A stretch of 64,000 nucleotides of DNA from Priestia megaterium (GCA_008180335.1 VTEF01000002.1:495973-559972), one strand, 5' to 3'. Counted from the stretch's first letter, positions 8,349-18,943 are shown. Translations and numbers: made by a program. The notes: generated from the sequence alone by a model not told the origin.

Positions 8349-11117
8349 ATGACAATTTTACAACCATCAAAAGAGTACACTAGTAGCACAGCATTGCGCC
8401 GTGACGTAAAATTTCTCGGTCGCTTATTGGGGAATGTTCTTGTGTATGAAGGCGGACAGCCTTTATTAGATAAAGTTGAACGGATACGTGAAGTGGCTAA
8501 ATTACTCAGAGAGAAGCCGGATGGCTCTGTCTATAAAGAGCTTAAAAATGAAATTGCAAATCTTGAAAAGCCGATGAGGCAGCAAGTCATTCGTGCATTT
8601 GCTGTTTATTTTCATCTTGTAAACATCGCCGAACAAAACCATCGGATTCGCCGCAGACGTGAGTACCAGCAACAAGATGATTCTGTCAAACAGCCAGGAT
8701 CGCTTGAAAATGCGGTCGCTTCATTAAAGAGAAATGGCGTTTCACCGGATGTGATTACAAGCTTATTAAAAACATTATCATTAGAGCTTATCATTACAGC
8801 GCACCCAACTGAAGCAACGAGAAGAAGTGTGCTTGATATTCACAAGCGGATTGCAGAGTTATTAAATCGATTTGATCATCCGACTTTGACAAAGCGAGAA
8901 CGTGAAGATCTTGAAGAACGATTATTCAATGAGGTTATGATTTTATGGCAGACAGATGAATTAAGAGATCGCAAACCGACGGTGATGGACGAGGTTTCTA
9001 ATGGTTTGTATTACTTTGATGAAACACTATTTGAAGTCCTTCCGCAAATTCACGAGGAGCTAGAACAATCGCTGCAGGAAAACTATCCCGAGCAAGATTG
9101 GAAAGTGCCAAATATTCTTCGCTTCGGCTCATGGATTGGAGGAGATCGCGACGGGAATCCAAACGTGACACCAAAAGTCACATGGCAGACATTAAATAAG
9201 CAGCGGCAATTAGCGATTCGCAAATACAAAGAATCATTAACGAAATTAAGACAGCGTCTCAGTCAATCGACAAAACGAGTAGCAGTCACAGATGCACTGA
9301 CAGAATCAATCAAACGAGAGATTTCCATTTTAAGTCCAACTAAAAAATGGCGAATTGAACATGAAGTGTATCGCTGCAAGTTAACGATTATGCTGAAAAA
9401 ATTGGAATTGGCTAGCGAAAGTGAAGCAGGCTATCAAAACTCAGAAGAACTGCTTCAAGACTTGCTTTTAATACAAGAGAGTTTGCAAAATCATCATCCA
9501 AAGGAATACGGCTTAAAAGACTTGCGGCAATTAATCCGCCAAGTCGAATTATTTGGCTTTCATTTAGCAACACTCGATATTCGAAATCACAGTGGTGAGC
9601 ATGAAGCAGCGATTAAGGAAATTCTGCATTCAGTGAATCTAGCAGAAGATTATTCCAAGCTGACTGAAGACGAGAAAGTAAAGCTTCTTGGCCAAGTGCT
9701 TCAAGATCCGCGGCCGTTAGTTTCATTTGTAGAAGGCTATTCAAAAGAAACACAACAAACGATTGAAGTCTTTCAAATGATCCGCAACGCCCACAAAGAA
9801 TTTGGCGAGCGCTCCATTGAAGTGTATTTAGTGAGTATGACGCAGTCAGCAAGTGATTTACTAGAGGTACTGGTTCTAGCAAAAGAAGCGGGAATTTACC
9901 GTCTCCATGCAAACGGTCGCATCGAAAGCAAGTTAAATGTAGCACCATTGCTAGAAACCATTGATGACCTTACGGCGGGACCGCGTATTATGGAACAGCT
10001 TTTTCAATTAGACTTTTACAGAAAACATTTAGCCGAGCAGGATGATCTGCAGGAAATTATGCTTGGTTATTCAGATGGAAGTAAGGACGGCGGGACACTT
10101 ACCGCGAATTGGAAGCTATATAAAGCGCAGCAAGAAATCCACGATATGGCGAAAAAATATAATGTCCGCTTGAAATTTTTCCACGGACGCGGCGGGTCAT
10201 TAGGACGCGGCGGCGGCCCGCTAAATAGAAGCATCCTATCACAGCCTGCTGAAACACTAGGAGATGGTGTGAAAATTACAGAGCAAGGAGAAGTTCTTTC
10301 ATCGAGGTATTCACTTTATGACATTGCATATCGCAGTTTAGAGCAAGCCGTGTCAACATTGTTAACGGCGGCAGCTAACGTGTCAACTGAAGCTGAGCAA
10401 AGCAATGTCCGCACACAACAATGGGAAGAGGCGATGGATCAGGTTTCAGTTGAAGCTTTGAATCGATATCAAAAGCTTGTATTTGCTGACCCAGACTTTT
10501 TAACGTATTTCAAACAAGCCACGCCGCTGCCTGAATTAGGAGCGTTAAATATCGGCTCACGTCCAATGAGCCGTAAAGGAAGCGATCGCTTTGAAGATTT
10601 ACGAGCGATTCCTTGGGTATTTGCATGGACACAAAGCAGGCAGCTTCTGCCTGCTTGGTACGCAGCCGGAACAGGATTGCAAAGCTTTATAAAAAATCAG
10701 CAAAACTTAACCATTTTACAGCAAATGTATAAAGAATGGCCATTTTTCCGTTCGACTGTTGACAATTTACAGATGGCATTAACAAAAGCAGATTTAATGG
10801 CAGCGAAAGAGTATACGTCAATGGTTAATGAGCAAGAAATCGCTGAGCGGATTTTTTCAGAAATTGAGCAAGAATATAAACGGACAAAAGAAGTCATTTT
10901 ACAAATTACGGAGCAGGAAGAACTGATGGATCATGTTCCAAATATTCAAGAATCGATCCGGCTGCGAAACCCGTATGTGGATCCGCTTAGCTTCTTCCAA
11001 GTAGAAGTGATTTCAAAACTGAGAAAATCAGATGAACAAGAGTTAAATGATGACTTATTAAGAGAAGCGCTATTAACGATAAACGGAATTGCCGCAGGCT
11101 TACGTAATACAGGTTGA
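8349..11117 (+). CDS. ppc: Phosphoenolpyruvate carboxylase
   Basis: Fixes bicarbonate onto PEP to give oxaloacetate, replenishing the TCA cycle. The 922 residues are full length. Catalytic landmarks are intact: TAHPTEATRR with the active-site histidine near residue 150, GYSDGSKDGG near 573, the FFHGRGGSLGRGGGP loop near 612, SRPMSRKG near 735, and the RNTG C-terminus. The RNTG tail is the family's terminal motif. GAGGTG precedes the ATG. Bacillus subtilis relies on pyruvate carboxylase instead, so a ppc gene is a useful lineage marker. The gene stands alone, with no obvious operon partner. Confidence 0.97.
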   Translation: MTILQPSKEYTSSTALRRDVKFLGRLLGNVLVYEGGQPLLDKVERIREVAKLLREKPDGSVYKELKNEIANLEKPMRQQVIRAFAVYFHLVNIAEQNHRIRRRREYQQQDDSVKQPGSLENAVASLKRNGVSPDVITSLLKTLSLELIITAHPTEATRRSVLDIHKRIAELLNRFDHPTLTKREREDLEERLFNEVMILWQTDELRDRKPTVMDEVSNGLYYFDETLFEVLPQIHEELEQSLQENYPEQDWKVPNILRFGSWIGGDRDGNPNVTPKVTWQTLNKQRQLAIRKYKESLTKLRQRLSQSTKRVAVTDALTESIKREISILSPTKKWRIEHEVYRCKLTIMLKKLELASESEAGYQNSEELLQDLLLIQESLQNHHPKEYGLKDLRQLIRQVELFGFHLATLDIRNHSGEHEAAIKEILHSVNLAEDYSKLTEDEKVKLLGQVLQDPRPLVSFVEGYSKETQQTIEVFQMIRNAHKEFGERSIEVYLVSMTQSASDLLEVLVLAKEAGIYRLHANGRIESKLNVAPLLETIDDLTAGPRIMEQLFQLDFYRKHLAEQDDLQEIMLGYSDGSKDGGTLTANWKLYKAQQEIHDMAKKYNVRLKFFHGRGGSLGRGGGPLNRSILSQPAETLGDGVKITEQGEVLSSRYSLYDIAYRSLEQAVSTLLTAAANVSTEAEQSNVRTQQWEEAMDQVSVEALNRYQKLVFADPDFLTYFKQATPLPELGALNIGSRPMSRKGSDRFEDLRAIPWVFAWTQSRQLLPAWYAAGTGLQSFIKNQQNLTILQQMYKEWPFFRSTVDNLQMALTKADLMAAKEYTSMVNEQEIAERIFSEIEQEYKRTKEVILQITEQEELMDHVPNIQESIRLRNPYVDPLSFFQVEVISKLRKSDEQELNDDLLREALLTINGIAAGLRNTG

Positions 11118-11221
11118 TTGTGAGTGCCTTTACATATAAGGCGAAGTCTCCACTGTGATGCATAAAACTAGCGTGTATGTGAAAGCTAAAAGTGTATCTT
11201 ATGTCTCGGAGGTGAGTTAGT

Positions 11222-11365
11222 ATGAGTAATGGAGCAGGCCGTTCTAAAAAGAACCTTCCAACTGATGCAAATCATGTTAATGCAGAAGAGAAAGCAAAGC
11301 AGCGACGGCTGATCGATGAACGCAATCAAGCACATGATGAAGAAAAGTATAAGGATAAAGTATAA
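11222..11365 (+). CDS. Small hydrophilic protein, 47 residues
   Basis: ATG 11222 with a strong GGAGGTGAG ribosome binding site. The product begins MSNGAGRSKKNLPTDANHVN and is very polar and Lys/Asp/Glu-rich, without hydrophobic core. The composition and LPTDANHVNAEEK pattern are reminiscent of small spore-associated Bacillus proteins such as the YfhD type, but this is not a firm match. Confidence 0.65.
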   Translation: MSNGAGRSKKNLPTDANHVNAEEKAKQRRLIDERNQAHDEEKYKDKV

Positions 11366-11412
11366 AGCTGAAAAGTGAACGTAGTAGTTTGATTAACTGC
11401 CGAAACGTACGC

Positions 11413-11454
11413 AAAATCCCTCTTTGTAAAAATGTACAGAGAGGGATTTTATTT
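11413..11454 (+). terminator. Terminator between convergent genes
   Basis: AAAATCCCTCT / AGAGGGATTTT 11-bp stem followed by ATTTAT; serves the 11222 gene and probably the convergent Mur ligase gene. Confidence 0.8.
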
Positions 11455-12940
11455 ATAGCGCAACATAATACGATTCGATAATATCTTCATCAGAGTGGGG
11501 GACATGTTTTCCTTGCACAATTTGAGCCCCGTTAATACAGCCGCTTGTTAATAAGATAATGTCATTTGCTTCTCCTAAACTGAGCGCTTTGAGCACACCT
11601 TCCTTACGTGTAGGTGCCCGGTGGATATTTGAAGCTTTTGGGTTTAAAAAACCAGTCATGACTTGATCAATTATTTTGTTAGGGTTATGAAATCCAGGAT
11701 GATCAACAGTAACGACAATCTCATCAGCTTGGCCTTCAATTATACTAGCCATTTTAGGCATTTTATTAAAATCTCGAATGCCAATTCCTGCAATCATGAC
11801 GATTAAGCGTTGATAGTCAAGCTTTTTTACCTCTTGTAAAAGGCGGGTAAGCGCAACAGGTGTATGAGCATAATCTAAAATAATTTTTTGGTTCGCTGGC
11901 CCTTTAATTACTTGAAAACGCCCTTCTGGACTTGCAAGGTGCGGGAGTACACGAATAATGTCTTCAATAGTAAAATTAAGTAATAAAGCAGTACCAATGG
12001 CTGAAAGAACATTAGCGATATTGTATTCCCCGTAAACAGGTACTTCTACTTGATAAACCTGATCTTTAAATAAAAGCGTAAATGTAGATCCTATTTCTTT
12101 GCTATTAATATTACAGGCTTTCAGGGTAGCTTTGCTGTTATTTGTTAAACTATACGTGATGACAGGACCGGTGAAGGTGTTGATTAATTCCTGTCCCATT
12201 TCCGTATCATCGATGTTAATTACAGCAGCTGCAGCTTGGTCAAATAGCTTTAGCTTGCATTGTTTATAATGTTCAATCGTTTTATGATATTCTAGATGCT
12301 CTTCTGAGAAGTTTGTATGAACAGCAATGTCAAAAAGCAGCCCTTCGACCCGCTGCTGATCAATGGCAATTGACGACACTTCCATGACAGCTGCTTCATC
12401 TCCAAATGTTACTAGATCATGGAAAATCTGATGCAAATCGATGGCTTCGGGCGTTGTCGGGGTGCTTTTTTTATACATTAATTTTTTATGAGAACACCAA
12501 ATGCCGGTTGTACCAATGGAACCTGCTGGCAGTTTCAATAGCGTTAATAAGGAACGGACATAGGCTGCAACAGTTGTTTTTCCATTTGTTCCTGTCACGC
12601 CGATTGTTTTTAATTTTTCATCACAATGATCAAAATAGCTTTTTGCGAATTTTGCCATTGTTTTTCGCACATCCTCGACAAGTAAAAATGTACAGTGCGG
12701 ATATCGTTCACTGAGTACTTCAAAATATTCAAAACTTGTGCCAAAAACAGCTACAGCTCCTTGATGAATCGCTTCCTCCGTATAGTGGTGTCCATCTTCG
12801 TTTTCACCTTTAATACTAAAAAACACAGAAGAGTTTTTAACTTGTTTGGAGTGATAAGCAAGGTGCAAAACATTTTGTGACGGCGAGCCTATTATATGTT
12901 TTATGGGGATACCTTCTAGTCGATCGAATTGTATTATCAT
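11453..12940 (-). CDS. MurE-like UDP-MurNAc-tripeptide synthetase family ligase (paralogue)
   Basis: ATP-dependent Mur ligase, about 495 residues from the ATG at 12940 (TGAGG 6 nt upstream; a GTG at 12952 is possible). The P-loop GVTGTNGKTT lies near residue 115. STPTTPE, the HTNFSEEHLEYH segment and the SPEGRFQ / DYAHTP motifs give the MurE domain order. Departures from canonical MurE: the DNPR-type amino-acid specificity motif is replaced by DHPGFHNPN, and the usual GGDRD-type segment reads GIGIRDFNKMP. The gene is outside the division and cell wall cluster. It is likely a second, specialised ligase whose added amino acid is unknown, not the housekeeping murE. Confidence 0.85.
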   Translation of the reverse strand: MIIQFDRLEGIPIKHIIGSPSQNVLHLAYHSKQVKNSSVFFSIKGENEDGHHYTEEAIHQGAVAVFGTSFEYFEVLSERYPHCTFLLVEDVRKTMAKFAKSYFDHCDEKLKTIGVTGTNGKTTVAAYVRSLLTLLKLPAGSIGTTGIWCSHKKLMYKKSTPTTPEAIDLHQIFHDLVTFGDEAAVMEVSSIAIDQQRVEGLLFDIAVHTNFSEEHLEYHKTIEHYKQCKLKLFDQAAAAVINIDDTEMGQELINTFTGPVITYSLTNNSKATLKACNINSKEIGSTFTLLFKDQVYQVEVPVYGEYNIANVLSAIGTALLLNFTIEDIIRVLPHLASPEGRFQVIKGPANQKIILDYAHTPVALTRLLQEVKKLDYQRLIVMIAGIGIRDFNKMPKMASIIEGQADEIVVTVDHPGFHNPNKIIDQVMTGFLNPKASNIHRAPTRKEGVLKALSLGEANDIILLTSGCINGAQIVQGKHVPHSDEDIIESYYVAL

Positions 12941-13204
12941 CATATTCCTCACAATTACTTGAGTTTTTTGTCTGCACGTTAAATAGATAGCTATTTATAA
13001 TATTTGTCGGTTCCTGCATGACTATTCGTAAAATTGGTTATGAAAAAATGAGGGTTGAAATGACAAATACATATAAAGAGAGCCCGAAGCAAACGTAAAC
13101 TTTTTGACGAAAACAAGCATATGAACAAGAGAAAGGGAAATAATAGAGGTTGTGCGTATTTTGAAAGGTGGCACAAACTTATGAATTTTTTTAGGAGGAT
13201 TCAA

Positions 13205-13717
13205 ATGGGTATTTTAAGTGGTAATCCAAAAGATGAACCAATGCATTATGGTGAAGTGTTTGGTACATGGACATTTGTTTCAACGACAAAAGGGTTAATA
13301 GCCGGCTATCAAACAATGCTTAATCATGCAGGGGATGAAGATCTGCATAAACTGATAGAAGAAGCAATTAACCAAGGGCAGCAGGCAGTAAAAGAAGTAG
13401 AAACATTACTTAAAGAAAATGGAGTAGGTCTACCTCCAGCTCCTCCAGAGCGTCCAGCAGCTTGCTTAGATGATATTCCTGTAGGAGCACGCTTTCAAGA
13501 TCCTGAAATTGTTGCATCTATTTCAAAGGATATTGCCGCAGGCCTTGTTAGCTGCAGCCAAATTATGGGTCAGTCTATACGTGAGGATATTGGTGTGATG
13601 TTTGGGCAGTTCCATATGCAAAAAGCGGCTTTAGGTGTAAAGTTCCTGCGACTTTCAAAAGAAAAAGGCTGGTTAATACCGCCTCCTCTTCATCATTACA
13701 AAGATAAAGATTGCTAA
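13205..13717 (+). CDS. DUF3231 family protein
   Basis: 170 residues from ATG 13205, which has AGGAGG at ideal spacing; earlier in-frame ATGs lack one. It matches the DUF3231 pattern seen in Bacillus: an MGILSGNPKDEPMHYGEVF start, a four-helix ferritin-like repeat, the PPAPPERP linker and an FGQFHMQKAALG helix. DUF3231 proteins are common in spore formers and of unknown biochemistry. It is followed by a strong terminator and is likely monocistronic. Confidence 0.88.
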   Translation: MGILSGNPKDEPMHYGEVFGTWTFVSTTKGLIAGYQTMLNHAGDEDLHKLIEEAINQGQQAVKEVETLLKENGVGLPPAPPERPAACLDDIPVGARFQDPEIVASISKDIAAGLVSCSQIMGQSIREDIGVMFGQFHMQKAALGVKFLRLSKEKGWLIPPPLHHYKDKDC

Positions 13718-13744
13718 GAATAGTCTAGCTATATGATTATGAGT

Positions 13745-13799
13745 AAAACAACTAGAAAACCGCACTCTAATACAAGGGCGGTTTTCTAGTTGTTTTTTA
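13745..13799 (+). terminator. Strong bidirectional terminator
   Basis: ACAACTAGAAAACCGC / GCGGTTTTCTAGTTGT stem with A-run before and T-run after; lies between convergent genes. Confidence 0.93.
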
Positions 13800-13806
13800 T
13801 AGGCAA

Positions 13807-14676
13807 TTACTGATTACCGTTAACGTAATGTCCATAATCAGGAATCGCAATGGAATCAAAGTTTTCGACTAAATGCCGCAACCCTTCAGACAACTCTTCT
13901 CCTGACATAGGCAATCCATGACCAGTAATCGCAACAGAAGGTTTTAAAGCTTCAAGTTTTTCAACAGATTGCTTTGCTAACTGCCAGTCCGTTGTTAAGT
14001 AGCGGGGAGGGCCGTTTACTTCTTGATCTTGCACCATCACTTTAAAGAGTGAGTCTTGCTTTACTGTGACAAACGCATCTCCTGCAATAAGCGAGCGGTC
14101 GTGTTCTCGAAATAAAGCGATATGGCCTGGTGAGTGCCCTGGAGTGTGGATCCAACGCCATCCATCCATAAATGGAATATTTCCGTCAGAAGGAAGAGCT
14201 GTAACATGCTGACCTAAGTTAACAGGTTCATTTGGAAATAGCGGAGACAATTTTGCAACTAATCCACCTTCCACTGTTCCATCGGGCTCAGGGTAACTTT
14301 CTTTTCCTGTAAGATAAGGCAGCTCTGCTTCGTGGGCGTAGACAGGGATTTCCCATTTCTCTACTAAATCAACCACTGCGCCTACGTGATCAAAATGTCC
14401 GTGTGTGAGCACAATTGCTTTCGGTTTACTGTCTTTGCCAAATCGCTCTGCCACAGCATTTAAAATAACATTTGCAGACTCAGGCATGCCGGTATCAATC
14501 AAGACCCAGTCGTACGGTTTTTCAGGAGTTCCGGCAAGACATATGTTTACAACTTGGTTTGTGTAGCAATAAAGATCAGGCATAACCATTTGACCTAATC
14601 CGCTGCTGAGAGAGGTCATTGGAATAAACTTGTGATCCATTGTATCTTCCATTCCGTTATTTGTGTTAAGTTCCAT
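13807..14676 (-). CDS. MBL-fold metallo-hydrolase
   Basis: Metallo-beta-lactamase superfamily hydrolase, 289 residues. The Zn-binding THGHFDHVGA motif lies near residue 93, followed by HTPGHSPGHIALF, the GDAF aspartate and a final TGHGLP histidine: a complete metal site. No signal peptide, so cytosolic. Members of this type hydrolyse thioesters, lactones or phosphodiesters; the substrate is not evident. AAAGGAG lies 9 nt before the ATG. Confidence 0.9.
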   Translation of the reverse strand: MELNTNNGMEDTMDHKFIPMTSLSSGLGQMVMPDLYCYTNQVVNICLAGTPEKPYDWVLIDTGMPESANVILNAVAERFGKDSKPKAIVLTHGHFDHVGAVVDLVEKWEIPVYAHEAELPYLTGKESYPEPDGTVEGGLVAKLSPLFPNEPVNLGQHVTALPSDGNIPFMDGWRWIHTPGHSPGHIALFREHDRSLIAGDAFVTVKQDSLFKVMVQDQEVNGPPRYLTTDWQLAKQSVEKLEALKPSVAITGHGLPMSGEELSEGLRHLVENFDSIAIPDYGHYVNGNQ

Positions 14677-14932
14677 TTCATTTCACTCCTTTCTTTTAAT
14701 GTGTTTACCGCTACCATCGTTATTATGTTTATTTATGAGATGAATTATCATTTTTTATAAGATAAAAACGGACTATCTCATAAAAGAAATGGCCATTTTA
14801 GCTTCAAAAGCCAAATGAAGCTAGTGAGAATATTTTGACCTATTTCTCTATTAACCGATTTCTTCTATAATAAATTGTGGACTTTATTCGTTTTAAAATG
14901 GTTCTCAAGCCAGCAAAAAGGGATGGTAGTTA
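14677..14932. other. AT-rich intergenic region between divergent genes
   Basis: 256 bases separating the MBL-fold and Nudix genes. Promoters for both must lie here, but no consensus pair stands out. Confidence 0.5.
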
Positions 14933-15406
14933 ATGAACTTTAAATACACTGTTTGTTTTATCAAAAAAGAAAATGAAATTTTAATGTTAAATCGCGAAAA
15001 AGCGCCGATTATGGGAATGTGGAATGGCGTTGGAGGGAAAATCGAGCATGATGAATCTCCTGAACAAGCAGCGTTGCGTGAAATTTGGGAAGAAACAGGC
15101 ATTCACTTAGATCACTTTACTGCTCAAGGAGTTATTACATGGGAGACAAAAGAAGGGGAAGTGGATGGGTTACATGTATTTTTAGGTGAAGTGGAGAAGA
15201 ATTTTACATATCCTACTCCAAAAAAGACTCGAGAAGGCATTTTAGATTGGAAAGAGATCAATTGGATACTTCATTCAGAAAACCTTGGGATTCCAGTGAA
15301 GGTTCCTCACTATTTACCCGTTTTATTAAACCAAAAAGGAAAGCATCTTTTCACATTCAGCGACGGCAACATGAGGCATGAACTGAGAGAAGAGTGCAGG
15401 AAATAG
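14933..15406 (+). CDS. Nudix hydrolase, MutT/8-oxo-dGTP diphosphatase type
   Basis: 157 residues with a complete Nudix box at about 44-66: G-x5-E-x7-REIWEETGI, within GGKIEHDESPEQAALREI. The architecture (short beta strand, box, C-terminal strands) fits small MutT-like nucleotide-sanitising pyrophosphatases acting in the cytosol. The AAGGGATGG stretch upstream of the ATG is a modest ribosome binding site. Substrate specificity is inferred. Confidence 0.85.
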   Translation: MNFKYTVCFIKKENEILMLNREKAPIMGMWNGVGGKIEHDESPEQAALREIWEETGIHLDHFTAQGVITWETKEGEVDGLHVFLGEVEKNFTYPTPKKTREGILDWKEINWILHSENLGIPVKVPHYLPVLLNQKGKHLFTFSDGNMRHELREECRK

Positions 15407-15408
15407 CG

Positions 15409-15445
15409 AAAAGCCCTTGGAATGAAGATTCCAAGGGCTTTTAAA
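15409..15445 (+). terminator. Bidirectional terminator
   Basis: Perfect 15-bp stem AAAAGCCCTTGGAAT / ATTCCAAGGGCTTTT with GAAG loop, between convergent nudix and lctP genes. Confidence 0.95.
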
Positions 15446-15458
15446 ATGCATTCTTATA

Positions 15459-17084
15459 TTAAACGCCAAATAGAGATAATAAATAAGTCCAAATACTAAT
15501 GAGTATAAGTAGTGCAAGGCTATACTTGATTGTCATTTTAAGTAATGTTGATTCTTGCCCAGTTTCTTGTACTGCAGCTGTTGCAATCGCAATTGACTGA
15601 GGAGAAATCAGTTTTGCCATAACCCCGCCGCTTGTGTTAGCAGCAAGAAGAAGGGAAGAACTTGTCCCAATTTGAGCACCTGTTACAACTTGAAGGTTTC
15701 CAAACAATGCGTTATTGCTAACAACAGAGCCTGTGATGAACACGCCGATCCAGCCAAGAACAGGAGATACTAACGGGAATACATCTCCTGTTTTTGCAAG
15801 CGCAAGACCTATTGTAGAAGAAAGCCCTGAAAAGTTAGATAAGTTTGCAAATCCCATAATGAAACAGATTGTAACAACTGGTATCCAAAGCTCTTTCAGT
15901 GTATCACCTAAGCTTTCAAATCCTTGTTTTAAGTTAATGTTTTTACTGAACATACCTGTTAGCATAACTGCTAAGAAAATCGCAGTTCCTGTTGCTGAAA
16001 TCAATTCTAGCTTAAAGACAGCAGCGAGCGGTGTTTCCATTTCTGCAATTGGCGGAGCTGTAGCTACTTGCCCGTCTAGTCCAGGAATCTTTAACAGTAA
16101 AGTTGTTTTATTTAACAAACCGCCTTCTGCAAACAGAGCTTTGAAAGCAGGAAGACTCCAAATCATAATTGTTGCAGTTAAAATGTAGAATGGAGACCAG
16201 GCAAGAATAATTTCTTTGAAAGAATAACTTTTTTGTGCAGCTGCTTCTTCATTAGGGTTTTCACGATAAATATTTTTAGGCTGCCATTTTTTTAGGAAAA
16301 GTGCAAGAACAGCCATACTCATAAGAGCAGAAATAATATTGGCTAATTCTGGTCCTAAGAAAATCATTGTAAGTGTTTGAAGTCCCGTGTAGGTTACACT
16401 CACAACTAATAAAGCAGGCAATGTTTCTTTGATTCCTTTCCATTTGTCAAGAATAAATACGAGTAGAAAAGGAACGATAAAAGAAATGAATGGAAGTATG
16501 AAAGTAAGTGTACGTGATAACTCAATGGCTTCCATATTTCCCATCTGAGCACCTACAACAACAGGAATACCGATTGCGCCGAATGCACCAGATGCCGCGT
16601 TTGCGATCAAGCAAAGCATCGCTGCTTTTAATGGACGGAATCCAAGTTCTGTTAATAATGCAGCTGAAATGGCAATTGGAACACCAAAACCGGCAGCACC
16701 TTCTAAAAAGGCGTTAAAGCTAAAGCCGATTAATAAAACTTGAAGCCGCTGGTCTCTTGAAATATTTGCGATACTGCCACGAATAACATCAAACTTCCCT
16801 GTTTTAACGGCAATTTTATATAACCAAACAGCCATAATAACGATGTAGCCAATTGGCCATAATCCGTTTGCAATCCCATGAAAGACTGAGGCGATTGCTT
16901 TTAACAACGGCATGTCGAATATGAGGACTGACACGCCTACACTAATAATCAAAGTAAGAAGGGCAGCGATGATACCCTTCATTTTAAACAAAGTTAAACC
17001 AAGTAAAAAGAAAATAATTGGAATTGCTGCAACTAATGCTGATAAATACGCATTATTTAATGGGTTATAATCTTGAATCCACAT
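15459..17084 (-). CDS. lctP: L-lactate permease
   Basis: Proton-coupled lactate transporter of the LctP/LldP family, 541 residues with about 13 membrane segments. Family hallmarks include [17 protein letters not shown] and the [19 protein letters not shown] segment near the C-terminus. It lies 26 bp after ldh in the same direction and is almost certainly co-transcribed from the Rex-controlled ldh promoter, as the ldh-lctP pair is in Bacillus subtilis. Role: lactate export during fermentation and uptake when respiring. Confidence 0.95.
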   Translation of the reverse strand: MWIQDYNPLNNAYLSALVAAIPIIFFLLGLTLFKMKGIIAALLTLIISVGVSVLIFDMPLLKAIASVFHGIANGLWPIGYIVIMAVWLYKIAVKTGKFDVIRGSIANISRDQRLQVLLIGFSFNAFLEGAAGFGVPIAISAALLTELGFRPLKAAMLCLIANAASGAFGAIGIPVVVGAQMGNMEAIELSRTLTFILPFISFIVPFLLVFILDKWKGIKETLPALLVVSVTYTGLQTLTMIFLGPELANIISALMSMAVLALFLKKWQPKNIYRENPNEEAAAQKSYSFKEIILAWSPFYILTATIMIWSLPAFKALFAEGGLLNKTTLLLKIPGLDGQVATAPPIAEMETPLAAVFKLELISATGTAIFLAVMLTGMFSKNINLKQGFESLGDTLKELWIPVVTICFIMGFANLSNFSGLSSTIGLALAKTGDVFPLVSPVLGWIGVFITGSVVSNNALFGNLQVVTGAQIGTSSSLLLAANTSGGVMAKLISPQSIAIATAAVQETGQESTLLKMTIKYSLALLILISIWTYLLSLFGV

Positions 17085-17110
17085 GGGGCTTCACTCTTTT
17101 CATTAAAAAA

Positions 17111-18103
<993 letters not shown>

Positions 18104-18127
18104 TTAGTAATTAAAAGAAATAAATGT

Positions 18128-18145
18128 TTGTGAAACATTTCACAA
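18128..18145 (-). promoter_or_regulatory. Rex operator
   Basis: TTGTGAAACATTTCACAA is an 18-bp inverted repeat matching the Rex consensus TTGTGAAATATTTCACAA. It begins 4 bp downstream of the ldh -10 box and covers the transcription start, so bound Rex would block initiation. Confidence 0.92.
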
Positions 18146-18149
18146 ATAG

Positions 18150-18178
18150 ATTATATAACATTTTAAAACAATTATCAA
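18150..18178 (-). promoter_or_regulatory. Sigma-A promoter of ldh-lctP
   Basis: Read on the minus strand: TTGATA (18178-18173), 17-bp spacer, TATAAT (18155-18150). Confidence 0.85.
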
Positions 18179-18353
18179 TCCGGTTTCTTAAAATAATTTA
18201 GCTATTTTGTCTAATTTTGTCTAGTTTATCTAATTTATCATATCATAATGAGTGTAGAGAAAGGGGATATGATGAGTGAAAATTTACATTATTTTAATAA
18301 ATAATATGAGTGGTTAAAGAAGCAAATATGCAATTGAATCAAAATTTCCCTAC

Positions 18354-18797
18354 GCCCCGCTTTAAGAAGCTGTACAAGAAGAAAAGGCAAAGAAGTCAAC
18401 CAGCCTCTAAAAGCCCGACTGGCTCAACTACTAATTAGAAAAGCACTAATTAGAGTTTCGCTATGCCCCGCTTTAAGAAGCTGTACAAGAAGAAAAGGCG
18501 AAGAAGTCAACCAGCCTCTAAAAGCCCGACTGGCTCAACTACTAATTAGAAAAGCACTAATTAGAGTTTCGCTATGCCCCGCTTTAAGAAGTTGTACAAG
18601 AAGAAAAGGCGAAGAAGTCAACCAGCCTCTAAAAGCCCGACTGGCTCAACTACTAATTAGAAAAGCACTAATTAGAGTTTCGCTATGCCCCGCTTTAAGA
18701 AGTTGTACAAGAAGAAAAGGCAAAGAAGTCAACCAGCCTCTAAAAGCCCGACTGATTCAACTACTAATTAGAAGAGCGCTAATTAGAGTTTCACTTT
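18354..18797 (+). repeat. Four tandem copies of a 111-bp unit
   Basis: Copies begin at 18354, 18465, 18576 and 18687, each exactly 111 bp (37 codons). Middle copies are almost identical; copy 1 has ACG where the others have ATG, and copy 4 has several substitutions. From ATG each unit encodes a 28-residue basic peptide (MPRFKKLYKKKRRRSQPASK and eight more residues) ending in TAG. No ribosome binding site precedes the ATG. A second frame is open across all four units but has no start codon. Each unit ends with CTAATTAG-AAAAGCA-CTAATTAG, which can fold into an 8-bp hairpin. Function unknown. Confidence 0.93.
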
Positions 18798-18923
18798 GCC
18801 CATTTAGTGCAGCAAAATTATACAAAAAAAGTATGAACATTCATTCATTTATGATTTGTTTTCATAGAAAATTTTAAATAATTCCAAAAATTTTCAACAC
18901 TTTTGTGCTGAAATCATGTATAC

Positions 18924-18934
18924 TTGTAATACAA
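18924..18934 (+). promoter_or_regulatory. GntR-type operator candidate
   Basis: TTGTAATACAA, a palindrome directly after a TATACT -10-like box (18919-18924) upstream of the FadR-family gene. Autoregulation is inferred. Confidence 0.35.
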
Positions 18935-18943
18935 AGAAAGAAT

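Noticed and set aside
18269-18335. Ten-codon ORF (MSENLHYFNK) continuing in frame past TAA before the tandem repeats
   Set aside because: Has an AAAGGGG site, but it is too short and lacks any further support to call a gene or pseudogene.
18354-18797. CRISPR-like array
   Set aside because: The units are contiguous 111-bp tandem repeats without unique spacers and without cas genes.
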